The notes beneath the pieces are model-generated. The model saw only the letters and a list, made by a program, of their open reading frames with translations, had not been told where the DNA came from and made no database searches. The translations under genes were made by a program, and so were the position numbers. From assembly GCA_963851095.1 (NCBI GenBank), contig CAWKOX010000008.1:62001-126000 (forward strand): 64,000 bases of DNA, read 5' to 3'. Positions 55,860 to 63,583 of the stretch are shown piece after piece (the first letter of the stretch is position 1; each line of letters starts with the position of its first letter). The DNA comes from Oleispira sp963851095 (lineage in GTDB: Bacteria; Pseudomonadota; Gammaproteobacteria; Pseudomonadales; Oceanobacteraceae).

Positions 55860-56150
55860 GTTTCTTGGTTCATAGTACAAACTAGACCTTTCTTTTTTAC
55901 TAATAACAACATCAACAAATTTTGAATGACAAGCACCAAACGAATGATAATTTTCTCTTGCTTGTCGTAACGTCATATCATCATTTGTATCTGATGGCAC
56001 ATCCAAACTTGGGTTATTGAAATCTAAACAATCATCCTCCCAAAAGCACACAGGACAAACCATAGATTTGCCGCGACTTTCTAACGAAAAATAATCGCAA
56101 CATGGACATTGTTTTGGATTGTCACCTAGCTCAAATTCTTCCAATTTCAT
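55854..56150 (-). CDS. CPCC-family cysteine-rich protein, second copy, cassette gene
   Basis: 98 residues: QCPCCDYFSLESRGKSM then VCPVCFWEDDCLDFNNPSLD and MTLRQARENYHSFGAC, the CPCC pattern. Clearly divergent from the copy at 52144, so acquired independently. Stop in the attC end. Confidence 0.87.
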   Translation of the reverse strand: MKLEEFELGDNPKQCPCCDYFSLESRGKSMVCPVCFWEDDCLDFNNPSLDVPSDTNDDMTLRQARENYHSFGACHSKFVDVVISKKERSSLYYEPRNV

Positions 56151-56177
56151 TCAATGAACTCATTGCTAAAACACGTA

Positions 56178-56249
56178 TAACGTTTTTGTTGTGGGGCGCT
56201 GAAAGCGTCCAAGTCCCGAAGGGGCTGAACCACCAACTTTTTGTTAAGT
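56178..56249 (-). repeat. attC site 15
   Basis: TAACGTTTTTGTTGTGGGGC to CCAACTTTTTGTTAAGT; same sub-type as sites at 49072 and 54914. Confidence 0.9.
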
Positions 56250-56270
56250 GCTTTTTGCTCTAAGTTGCGA

Positions 56271-56510
56271 TTAGCAGCCACCATCACCTCCGCCGCAATC
56301 TCCTCCACCGCTCCATCCACCAGAGGAACTATCGTAGCCCCCACTAGAAGAACTTCCACCTTTAAGATTTGATATGTTCATGAAAGCTACAATAACGCTT
56401 ACAGCAAAAATAATCGGGCATATCTGACTGAAAGTATATTCGTCCGATCCCATGTCAATAAAATAAAAAGAGGTTGAAGCACTAGCAATAATTAATATCC
56501 ACAGAAACAT
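56271..56510 (-). CDS. Small membrane protein with Gly/Ser/Cys-rich tail, cassette gene
   Basis: 79 residues: two hydrophobic segments (about 1-16 and 28-45), then a tail made of Gly, Ser, Asp, Trp and Cys (SSGGWSGGGDCGGGDGGC). Such tails occur in TPM-type and other small bacterial membrane proteins, but no family can be named. First cassette on the hisC side of the array. Confidence 0.6.
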   Translation of the reverse strand: MFLWILIIASASTSFYFIDMGSDEYTFSQICPIIFAVSVIVAFMNISNLKGGSSSSGGYDSSSGGWSGGGDCGGGDGGC

Positions 56511-56532
56511 AAATAATTCCTTTTAAATTTAC

Positions 56533-56571
56533 GCCACTTAACAGTGGTTTATGCGACATGGTGTCGCATAA
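56533..56571. repeat. Two adjacent hairpins at the proximal end of the array
   Basis: CCACT/AGTGG (56533-56546) and TTATGCGACA/TGTCGCATAA (56549-56558, 56562-56571, loop TGG). They may be a worn attC/attI remnant or a terminator; no clear integrase core pair. Confidence 0.4.
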
Positions 56572-56762
56572 CCCCTTATATATGGGAAAGGCGAACAAGA
56601 GGAAAATTCCTTTAAGATCATAGCACTATCCCTGTTATTAATTCACACAACACTATATTCCGCTGTCGCGTTTGTCAATTTGATAACACTTTATATTCAT
56701 TGTCGCTTAAACAAGCATGCATTTAACTCAGCAATATTTCTTATATTTTTCAATTACTTAAG
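56572..56762. other. Intergenic region between array and hisC
   Basis: AT-rich with no ORF. This is where attI and an integrase would be expected from cassette orientation; neither is visible. Confidence 0.5.
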
Positions 56763-56786
56763 GCCTATCACTAAAAAGTGATAGGC
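56763..56786 (-). terminator. Hairpin downstream of hisC
   Basis: GCCTATCACT/AGTGATAGGC, loop AAAA, perfect 10-bp stem just past the hisC stop. No strong T-run on either side. Confidence 0.5.
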
Positions 56787-56809
56787 GAACACCCTTACTT
56801 AACCACCCT

Positions 56810-57910
56810 TCACAAAATATCCTTCAAAGCTTCCAACAACAGTCCATTCTCACTCTCAGTACCAATGGTAAAACGTAAGCAATTTTCTAATAACGGATGT
56901 CCACCCGCTAAACATTTTATTAACACATTATGCTGTTTAAGCTGCTCAAATATTTCTTTGGCTTGGCCTTCGAATTCCATATCGGCGCGGGCTAATATAA
57001 AGTTCGCTTCGCTTGGATAACATTTAAAACCCAACTCGCTTAATGCGTTTTGCATACGCGTACGTTGTTGTTTTATCAGTTCGCATTGGCTCTAATAAAA
57101 TGTCGTAATGCTCTAGTGCAAATTCGGCGCTGATTTGTGTTAGTACGTTGATATTGTATGGCATACGAATTTTATCGAGTTCGTTTAGCCATTCGCTGCG
57201 ACCAAAGATCATGCCTAGACGTAATCCTGCTAGGCCGACTTTTGATAACGTGCGCATTACTAAGACGTTGTCGAATTCTTCTAAAAAGTGCAGGTGGTTG
57301 CGGCTGGAAAATGGCAGGTAGGCTTCGTCCATTACTACTAAGCCTTTGCTGGCTTGAATCAGTTCGCGCAGTTGTGATTCGCTGTATAGGTTTGCGGTTG
57401 GGTTGTTTGGTTGTGCTAGGAATATTAATTCTGGTTGTTGTTCGTTAATGCATTTCAACATAGCGGGCATGTCGAGTTCAAAGTCTGCTGTTAGCGGTAC
57501 GCCGATATAATCAAGCCCACAAAAAGTGGCGATCATTTTGTACATAACAAAGCCTGGATCAGGCGCCATGATAGTTGCTTTTTTCTCAGGGTTTAGCGGC
57601 GCCACCAGCATGGCTAATAGCTGAATAATTTCGTCTGAGCCGTTTCCTAATAAACAATCGAATTGCTCGGGTACGTTCATCGCTTTGCGCAGGCCTGCTT
57701 TTACTTTAGGCGCTTGCGGGTGTGGGTAGCGATTGATGTTGGCGTGTTGTATTTTTTTGCCCACGCTTGTTTTAATTCTTCTGACCACTGGTGTGGATTT
57801 TCCATGGCATCGAGTTTTACCATGCCACTGGCATCACCCACTGGGTAAGCCGATAGTGCACGGATTTCTGGGCGGACTAGGTTTTCAACCATTTGGGTAA
57901 TTGATGTCAT
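56810..57910 (-). pseudogene. hisC: Histidinol-phosphate aminotransferase, two frameshifts
   Basis: Three frames together encode a full-length HisC: from 57910 (VENLVRPEIRALSAYPVGD), from about 57750 (NINRYPHPQ, GNGSDEIIQLLAML, PNNPTAN, VMDEAYLPF, RTLSKVGLAGLRLG with the PLP Lys) and to 56810 (EANFILARAD, NCLRFTIGT). The first break is an A7 run near 57751-57757 that needs eight A; the second is an extra A in a AAAA run near 57080. Transfers the amino group in histidine synthesis. True pseudogene or homopolymer errors; all active-site motifs are intact. Confidence 0.9.
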
Positions 57911-57967
57911 GGAGATTCTCTAAAATTTTGTAAAATATTGAAGTGTCTGGCTGCTTTCGGTGTAAAC

Positions 57968-58033
57968 AAAAAAGCCCCGAATCATTCGCTTGTTAATAAT
58001 TTATTATTACTAACAAGTGAGCAATTCGAGGCC
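57968..58033 (-). terminator. Terminator between hisD and hisC
   Basis: On the minus strand a long hairpin (GGCCTCGAAT...ATTCGGGGC, inner CTTGTTA/TAACAAG) is followed by a T6 run. It would end most hisD transcripts before hisC, implying a separate promoter for hisC or attenuation. Confidence 0.75.
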
Positions 58034-58083
58034 TTTAACGCAGCAATTTTTCGAGCGGCTTTTATGATGCCGCTCGACTTAAC

Positions 58084-59391
58084 TTATTGCTTTTTAATAC
58101 GGTATTCCGCAGAGCGTGCGTGCCCTTCTAGTTGCTCGCCACGGGCTAGAACGGAGGCAATTTTGCCCAGTTCTGATGCGCCTTCTGGGGAACACATAAT
58201 CAAAGACGAACGTTTCTGAAAATCATACACACCGAGCGGTGATGAGAAACGTGCAGTGCCCGACGTGGGTAATACGTGGTTTGGCCCTGCGCAGTAATCA
58301 CCTAATGCTTCGGAGGTGTGACGACCCATAAAGATCGCGCCAGCGTGACGAATCTGCGGCAATAATGCCTGCGGATCTTCTACCGATAATTCCAAGTGTT
58401 CAGGAGCAATGGTATTGCTCACTTCACACGCTTCATTCATGTCTTTTACTTTGATCAAAGCAGCGCGTGCGCTTAACGAGGCACGAATAATATCTTTACG
58501 GGCCATGGTCGGTAATAGCTTTTCGATCGATGCGTGTACTTGATCTAAGAAGTCTTGATCTGGGCTGATTAAAATGGCCTGTGCATCTTCGTCGTGTTCG
58601 GCTTGCGAGAATAAGTCCATCGCAATCCAATCAGGATCGGTTTTGCCATCACACACTACTAAGATTTCAGACGGGCCTGCGATCATGTCGATGCCCACCG
58701 CACCAAATACTTGGCGCTTGGCAGTGGCCACAAAGATGTTACCTGGGCCAACAATTTTATCCACTTTCGGTACGGTTTGTGTGCCATACGCTAAGGCGGC
58801 AACGGCTTGTGCGCCGCCCACGGTGAATACCTTGGTTACGCCGGCAACAGCGGCAGCGGCCAATACCAGCTGGTTTAATTCACCGCCTGGGGTTGGCACA
58901 ACCATGATGATTTCTTGTACGCCAGCAACGTGTGCTGGAATAGCGTTCATTAATACCGAAGATGGGTAAGCGGCTTTTCCGCCGGGTACGTAAATACCCA
59001 CGCGATCAAGCGGCGTTACTTTTTGGCCCAATAAGGTGCCGTCTTCTTCGGTGTACTGCCAAGAATCTTGTTTTTGCTTGTCGTGGTATTTACGCACACG
59101 ATCAGCCGCGGCCAATAGCGCGTGACGCTGGTCGGCTGGCAAGGTGTTTAAGGCATCTTCAAGTTGCTCTTGGTCCAGTTCTAGCTGATCCATGTTTTCA
59201 ACATGTAGGTGGTCAAAGCGATTGCTGTATTCAATAACGGCGGCGTCGCCACGAGTTTTTACATCGTCAAGAATATCGGTAACGATGGTTTGTACTTGTT
59301 TGTCGGAAACAGATTCCCACGCGAGTAGTGTTTCTAGCTCGGCAGAAAAATTATTTTCGCTGGTATCTAAACGACGAATTTCGATAGTCAT
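58084..59391 (-). CDS. hisD: Histidinol dehydrogenase
   Basis: 435 residues: VYVPGGKAAYPSSVLMNAIPA, VGPGNIFVATAKRQVFG, IDMIAGPSEILVV, EHDEDAQAILI and APEHLEL (catalytic Glu-His, zinc). Two-step oxidation of histidinol to histidine. Follows hisG by 43 bp. Confidence 0.97.
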   Translation of the reverse strand: MTIEIRRLDTSENNFSAELETLLAWESVSDKQVQTIVTDILDDVKTRGDAAVIEYSNRFDHLHVENMDQLELDQEQLEDALNTLPADQRHALLAAADRVRKYHDKQKQDSWQYTEEDGTLLGQKVTPLDRVGIYVPGGKAAYPSSVLMNAIPAHVAGVQEIIMVVPTPGGELNQLVLAAAAVAGVTKVFTVGGAQAVAALAYGTQTVPKVDKIVGPGNIFVATAKRQVFGAVGIDMIAGPSEILVVCDGKTDPDWIAMDLFSQAEHDEDAQAILISPDQDFLDQVHASIEKLLPTMARKDIIRASLSARAALIKVKDMNEACEVSNTIAPEHLELSVEDPQALLPQIRHAGAIFMGRHTSEALGDYCAGPNHVLPTSGTARFSSPLGVYDFQKRSSLIMCSPEGASELGKIASVLARGEQLEGHARSAEYRIKKQ

Positions 59392-59434
59392 TTTTTAAAT
59401 CCCTAAAATTTTGGTCGCATTATTAATGGCTGAT

Positions 59435-60160
59435 TTATGAGTAACCGTTTATCAATTCACCATTAACAATACTTAAAATTACTGGCCCGCTTCTTCTTGC
59501 TGGCGCTTCTTCTTGCGCTTCTTCTTGACGATCAACCGCCGCTGACATTTGATCAATAATCGGCTGGATCTGAGCATGCTTCACTTTCATGGCAGCTTTA
59601 CCGACAACCAAGCGAGAGCTGATATACGCCATGTGGTCGCGTGGTTCTAAACCGTTCGCAACTAAGGTTTTGCCGGTATCAACAATATCCACAATCAAGT
59701 CGGCTAGGCCAACGATGGGGGCCAGTTCCATACCGCCGTACAATTTAATGATGTCGATCTGGCGGCCTTGTTCGGCGAAGTAACGCTTGGTCACGTCAAC
59801 AAATTTAGTCGCTACTTTTAAGCGGCCTTCTGGAAGTACAGCGCCTTTAAGGGCGGCGGTCATTAAGCGACAAGTGGCGATTTTTAGATCAAGAGGTTCG
59901 TATAGGTTTTCGCTGTTGAACTCCATCAATACGTCTTTGCCCGAAATACCTAGATCGGCGGCGCCGTATTCAACGTAGGTCGGTACATCGGCTGCTCGAA
60001 TAACAAGCAGCTTGATATGGTCATGATTGGTATCGAAAATCAGTTTACGACTTTTGCTAATGTCCTCTGCTGGATGGATGTTTGCCTCGGCTAATAAAGG
60101 CAAGGTGTCATCCAAAATACGTCCTTTTGATAAGGCAATCGTGAGAGGCTGCTGTGTCAT
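59435..60160 (-). CDS. hisG: ATP phosphoribosyltransferase, short form
   Basis: 241 residues from the ATG at 60160 (LTIALSKGRILDDTLPLL follows at once); an upstream in-frame ATG at 60226 adds 22 unrelated residues. DLGISGKDVLME and the PRPP loop ADLIVDIVDTGKTL are present. The short form (core about 211 residues) needs HisZ, which is not in the window. The C-terminus carries a 25-residue extension rich in Glu/Ala/Arg not typical of the family. Confidence 0.93.
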   Translation of the reverse strand: MTQQPLTIALSKGRILDDTLPLLAEANIHPAEDISKSRKLIFDTNHDHIKLLVIRAADVPTYVEYGAADLGISGKDVLMEFNSENLYEPLDLKIATCRLMTAALKGAVLPEGRLKVATKFVDVTKRYFAEQGRQIDIIKLYGGMELAPIVGLADLIVDIVDTGKTLVANGLEPRDHMAYISSRLVVGKAAMKVKHAQIQPIIDQMSAAVDRQEEAQEEAPARRSGPVILSIVNGELINGYS

Positions 60161-60285
60161 AACGTTTTCAATCTTCTCTAAAATGTTCGTAAATAAGTGG
60201 CGTTCATTCATATATGAGGCCGCCACTGCGAAAAAGCAAACGAGGTCTAAAAGAAACTAATCCTTATACTTCAATCAGTATCGGT

Positions 60286-61551
60286 TTAGTTTCCGGGTAC
60301 GCGGCGAATCTTAACACCTAAGATTTGCAGCTTTTCTTCAATGCATTCGTAACCACGGTCGATGTGATAAATACGATCAACCAAGGTATCGCCTGTCGCA
60401 ACAAGCGCTGCAATAACAAGGGATGCCGATGCACGTAGGTCGGTGGCCATTACTTGCGCCGAGCTTAAAATATCTTTGCCCGTAACAATGGCTGTATTTC
60501 CTTCAACGGTAATGTCAGCACCCATTCGCACTAGTTCATCAACGTGCATAAAACGGTTTTCAAATACGGTTTCGACTACGGTTCCGGTGCCTTCAGCAAT
60601 GCAGTTCATAACCATGAACTGCGCTTGCATATCGGTTGGGAATGCTGGGTGCGGTGCGGTGCGTACATTAACCGCTTTCGGGCGTCGCCCTTCCATATCC
60701 AACGAGATCCAGTCTTCGCCGCATTCAATTTTAGCGCCCGCTTCTTCAAGCTTGGCGAGAACTGCGTCCATTAATTTTGGATCTGTATCTTTAACTTTAA
60801 TCTTACCGCCCGTTACTGCAGCAGCTACTAAGTAGGTACCTGTTTCAATACGGTCTGGTAGTACATCGAAAGAACAACCATTTAACTGCTCAACGCCTTC
60901 GATGGTTAATTTGTCAGTGCCGCCACCCGTAATCTTTGCGCCCATTGCGTTTAAGCAATTAATGAGGTCAACCACTTCAGGTTCGCGTGCCGCGTTTTCA
61001 ATGACGGTCGTGCCTTCGGCCAATACCGCGGCCATCAAGATATTTTCAGTACCGGTTACCGTTACCATATCAAGGTAGATGTTGGCGCCTTTTAAGCGAC
61101 CATCACTGCGGGCATGTACATAACCATCGATCACTTCGACCGTTGCGCCTAATGCTTCCATTCCGCGTAGGTGTAAATCAACCGGACGACTACCAATGGC
61201 GCAGCCTCCTGGAAGAGAAACAACGGCTTCGCCATAACGTGCTAACAATGGACCGAGTACTAAAATAGAGGCGCGCATTGTGCGTACTAGCTCGTAAGGC
61301 GCAATTCGGCTGGTCATGGTTGAGCAATCAGTTTCGACGCTCATGTCTTCGTTAATAACAACCGATACGCCCATGCAACCTAATAGTTCGATCATGGTGG
61401 TGATGTCGTGTAAGTGTGGCAAGTTGCCAACACGCATAACACCATGCGCTAATAAGGTAGACGCAATAATAGGAAGCGCTGAGTTTTTAGCACCGGAAAT
61501 GCGAATTTCGCCGTCGATGACAGCGCCGCCTTCAATGAGTAATTTATCCAT
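60286..61551 (-). CDS. murA: UDP-N-acetylglucosamine 1-carboxyvinyltransferase
   Basis: 421 residues: ISGAKNSALPI (K22), SLPGGCAIGSRPVDLHLRG with the fosfomycin-target Cys117, and RASASLVIAALVATGDT near the C-terminus. First committed step of peptidoglycan precursor synthesis. Lies after ibaG in the conserved mla-ibaG-murA order. Confidence 0.97.
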   Translation of the reverse strand: MDKLLIEGGAVIDGEIRISGAKNSALPIIASTLLAHGVMRVGNLPHLHDITTMIELLGCMGVSVVINEDMSVETDCSTMTSRIAPYELVRTMRASILVLGPLLARYGEAVVSLPGGCAIGSRPVDLHLRGMEALGATVEVIDGYVHARSDGRLKGANIYLDMVTVTGTENILMAAVLAEGTTVIENAAREPEVVDLINCLNAMGAKITGGGTDKLTIEGVEQLNGCSFDVLPDRIETGTYLVAAAVTGGKIKVKDTDPKLMDAVLAKLEEAGAKIECGEDWISLDMEGRRPKAVNVRTAPHPAFPTDMQAQFMVMNCIAEGTGTVVETVFENRFMHVDELVRMGADITVEGNTAIVTGKDILSSAQVMATDLRASASLVIAALVATGDTLVDRIYHIDRGYECIEEKLQILGVKIRRVPGN

Positions 61552-61578
61552 AGAGTTTTATTATTCTTTTCTGCTAGG

Positions 61579-61806
61579 CTATTTTTTTTCAGCTGGAGTT
61601 AATGCACTGATCTTTACAGCATGCACAGTTCCGCCAGTGATTAATTCGGTTAATGGCTTGTAAACCATTTGCTGTCGTTTTACCGCCGACACACCTTCGA
61701 ACGCTTCGCTCACAACTTCAATTTCATTGTGGTAACCGTCTTGAATGGAAATTTCGCTTCCTGGAAATTCTTGTTCTAATAATGCTCGGATATCCGTTGT
61801 AGACAT
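61579..61806 (-). CDS. ibaG: BolA-family protein IbaG
   Basis: 75 residues: DIRALLEQEFPGSEISIQDGYHNEIEVVSEAFEGVSAVKRQQMVYKPL, the BolA class II fold (YrbA/IbaG). Partner of monothiol glutaredoxin in Fe-S handling. 27 bp upstream of murA. Confidence 0.93.
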   Translation of the reverse strand: MSTTDIRALLEQEFPGSEISIQDGYHNEIEVVSEAFEGVSAVKRQQMVYKPLTELITGGTVHAVKISALTPAEKK

Positions 61807-61976
61807 AAATCACCCGTTTAACGTAAAAATTTGGTTAACATTTAATTAACGATGGCCATCCACAACCCATTCAGATTATGGCGTTAATCATACAAAAGGC
61901 GTAATGATAGCGGAATTATGGGTCAAGACGAAGTATGTTCTGCAATCAGGGGGCAGGAATTGTAGCGAAATATCCC

Positions 61977-62309
61977 TTATTTCAGGTTAAACATCCCTTT
62001 CAGACCACTAAATTCAATGACATCTTTCATTTTTTGCGGAATATTAACAAACTCGATGGCCACTTTTTTATGCTGGCTGTAACGCTGCCAATCCACCAGC
62101 AAGGCAATGCCTACGCTACTAGAATGGTTCACTCCGGCTAAATCAACCGTCCACTGCGATCCCGCCTGAGCGATCAATTGTCGCCCGTCGCGCAATAATT
62201 CTTTGCCCGTTAAGCGGTCTAGTCGACCGATTAACTGAGCTTGCTGAGGGTCGACTGCGACGAGTTTTGCGCCTATTTTGGTCGCCGCTGTGCTGATGTT
62301 TTTTCTCAT
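61977..62309 (-). CDS. mlaB: STAS-domain protein MlaB-like
   Basis: 110 residues with a STAS fold: LTGKELLRDGRQLIAQAGSQWTVDLAGVNHSSSVGIALLVDW. The Ser-Ser-Val-Gly is the MlaB contact Ser/Thr region. Cytosolic subunit of the MlaFEDB phospholipid transporter. Lies directly after mlaD (9 bp). Confidence 0.88.
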   Translation of the reverse strand: MRKNISTAATKIGAKLVAVDPQQAQLIGRLDRLTGKELLRDGRQLIAQAGSQWTVDLAGVNHSSSVGIALLVDWQRYSQHKKVAIEFVNIPQKMKDVIEFSGLKGMFNLK

Positions 62310-62318
62310 ATTAACGAC

Positions 62319-62786
62319 CTAGTTTTCGGCTTTATTAAATAAGAATTGGCCAATCAGCTCTTCTAGTACAAGGGCTGACTGAGTATCTTCAATCACGCCA
62401 CCTTCTTCTAGGTATTCGTCATCAGCGCCTACCGTTAAACCAATGTATTTTTCGCCCAGTAAACCGGCCGTTAAAATAGCGGCTGACGTATCGGTAGTCA
62501 GCGTCGACATGCTTTTATTAATTTCCATCTCGACCACAGCGACATAGTCTTCAGCGTCTAGATAAACCTTGGTCACTCGGCCAATGGTGACACCCGACAT
62601 TGATACTTTTGCACGCTCGGTTAAGCCGCCTAAGTTTTCGAAGTAGGCCTTAACCGTATAGCGGTCACCTGCGTCTGCGGTCGATAGTCCACTCACACGT
62701 AGGGCCATTAAAATAAGAGCAATGATGCCCATGACAATAAAAGCACCGACGGCTAATTCCACAAAACGTGTACGCATTTTAAACAC
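62319..62786 (-). CDS. mlaD: MlaD, MCE-domain lipid transport protein
   Basis: 155 residues: one N-terminal membrane helix (VELAVGAFIVMGIIALILMAL) and an MCE domain (YTVKAYFENLGGLTERAKVSMSGVTIGRVTKVYLD, AAILTAGLLGEKYIGLTVG). Forms the periplasmic hexameric ring. Overlaps mlaE by 8 bp. Confidence 0.95.
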   Translation of the reverse strand: MFKMRTRFVELAVGAFIVMGIIALILMALRVSGLSTADAGDRYTVKAYFENLGGLTERAKVSMSGVTIGRVTKVYLDAEDYVAVVEMEINKSMSTLTTDTSAAILTAGLLGEKYIGLTVGADDEYLEEGGVIEDTQSALVLEELIGQFLFNKAEN

Positions 62787-63582
62787 TCCCCAACATAATG
62801 GCTGTTAAAACAAAGTCTAGACCTAATACCGCTAACGAAGAAACAACCACTGTTTCGGTTGTCGCCTTACTGATTCCTTCTGATGTAGGCATGGAATCAA
62901 ACCCTTTATATACCGCAATCCAAGTAACGACTAAGCCAAATACGACTGACTTAAACAGCCCTTTAATGACGTCTTCATAAAACCCGACTGACGCTTGCAT
63001 ATTGCCCCAATACGCACCTTCATCAACACCTAGCATATTGATGCCAACGTATGCCCCACCCCATATTCCTACTAGGCTGAATAACAACGCTAAGATCGGC
63101 ATGGCGATAAAGCCCGCCCAAAGGCGCGGAGTAATAATACGTTTTAAAGGATCGATGCCCATCATTTCCATGGCGGAAATTTGCTCGGTGGCTTTCATCA
63201 ATCCAATTTCAGCGGTTAACGCCGACCCTGCACGTCCGGCAAATAATAACGCGGTAACCACTGGGCCAAGTTCACGCAACAAGGTCAGCGATACCATGGT
63301 ACCTAGCGCTGCCGATGAGCCAAAATCCGATAAGATGGTATAACCCTGCAAGCCAAGCACCATGCCAACGAAGAAACCTGCAACAAGAATAATCGACAGT
63401 GAGCGTACGCCAATCGAGTAGATTTGCTTAATCAGGTCTCTAAACCCTGCGCTGCCTGGGCCACCCCAAGGAATCGACGCGAGCAAAAACAAGCCTGCAC
63501 GGCCGAGTGCTTGTAAGCGTCCTAAACCAAATTGGCCAAGTTTATGAATGGGGTTTAATACGAGATCAATAAATGGCTGCAT
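62779..63582 (-). CDS. mlaE: MlaE, ABC permease for phospholipid transport
   Basis: 267 residues of the MlaE/Ttg2B permease family: LVAGFFVGMVLGLQGYTILSDFG, LLRELGPVVTALLFAGRAGSALTAEIGLMKATEQISAMEMM (the coupling-helix region) and five or six membrane segments. Works with MlaF and MlaD to move phospholipids between the membranes. Confidence 0.95.
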   Translation of the reverse strand: MQPFIDLVLNPIHKLGQFGLGRLQALGRAGLFLLASIPWGGPGSAGFRDLIKQIYSIGVRSLSIILVAGFFVGMVLGLQGYTILSDFGSSAALGTMVSLTLLRELGPVVTALLFAGRAGSALTAEIGLMKATEQISAMEMMGIDPLKRIITPRLWAGFIAMPILALLFSLVGIWGGAYVGINMLGVDEGAYWGNMQASVGFYEDVIKGLFKSVVFGLVVTWIAVYKGFDSMPTSEGISKATTETVVVSSLAVLGLDFVLTAIMLGSV

Positions 63583-63583
63583 T

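Larger units (their letters stand above)
43290..56520 (-). other. Integron cassette array without integrase (CALIN-type)
   Basis: About fourteen small minus-strand gene units separated by attC-like sites that start TAACGC/TAACGT and end GTTA on the plus strand, with imperfectly palindromic bodies of 45-100 bp. Stop codons often lie in the GTTA end (for example 48077, 54395, 55854). No tyrosine integrase was found on either strand in the window. By cassette orientation, intI/attI would be expected near 56.5 kb, where hisC lies instead. Confidence 0.88.

Noticed and set aside
56147..56359. 70-residue minus-strand frame
   Set aside because: Lies across an attC and in another frame of the Gly/Ser-rich gene; coding unlikely.
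43290..56520. CRISPR array
   Set aside because: The repeats are attC sites: imperfect, palindromic, irregularly spaced and separated by genes; no cas genes.
43290..56520. Prophage or genomic island with integrase
   Set aside because: No phage structural, tyrosine or serine recombinase genes; only transposases and cassette genes. The amidase alone is not evidence of a prophage.
57158..57448. 96-residue plus-strand frame in hisC
   Set aside because: Antisense shadow of a conserved gene.
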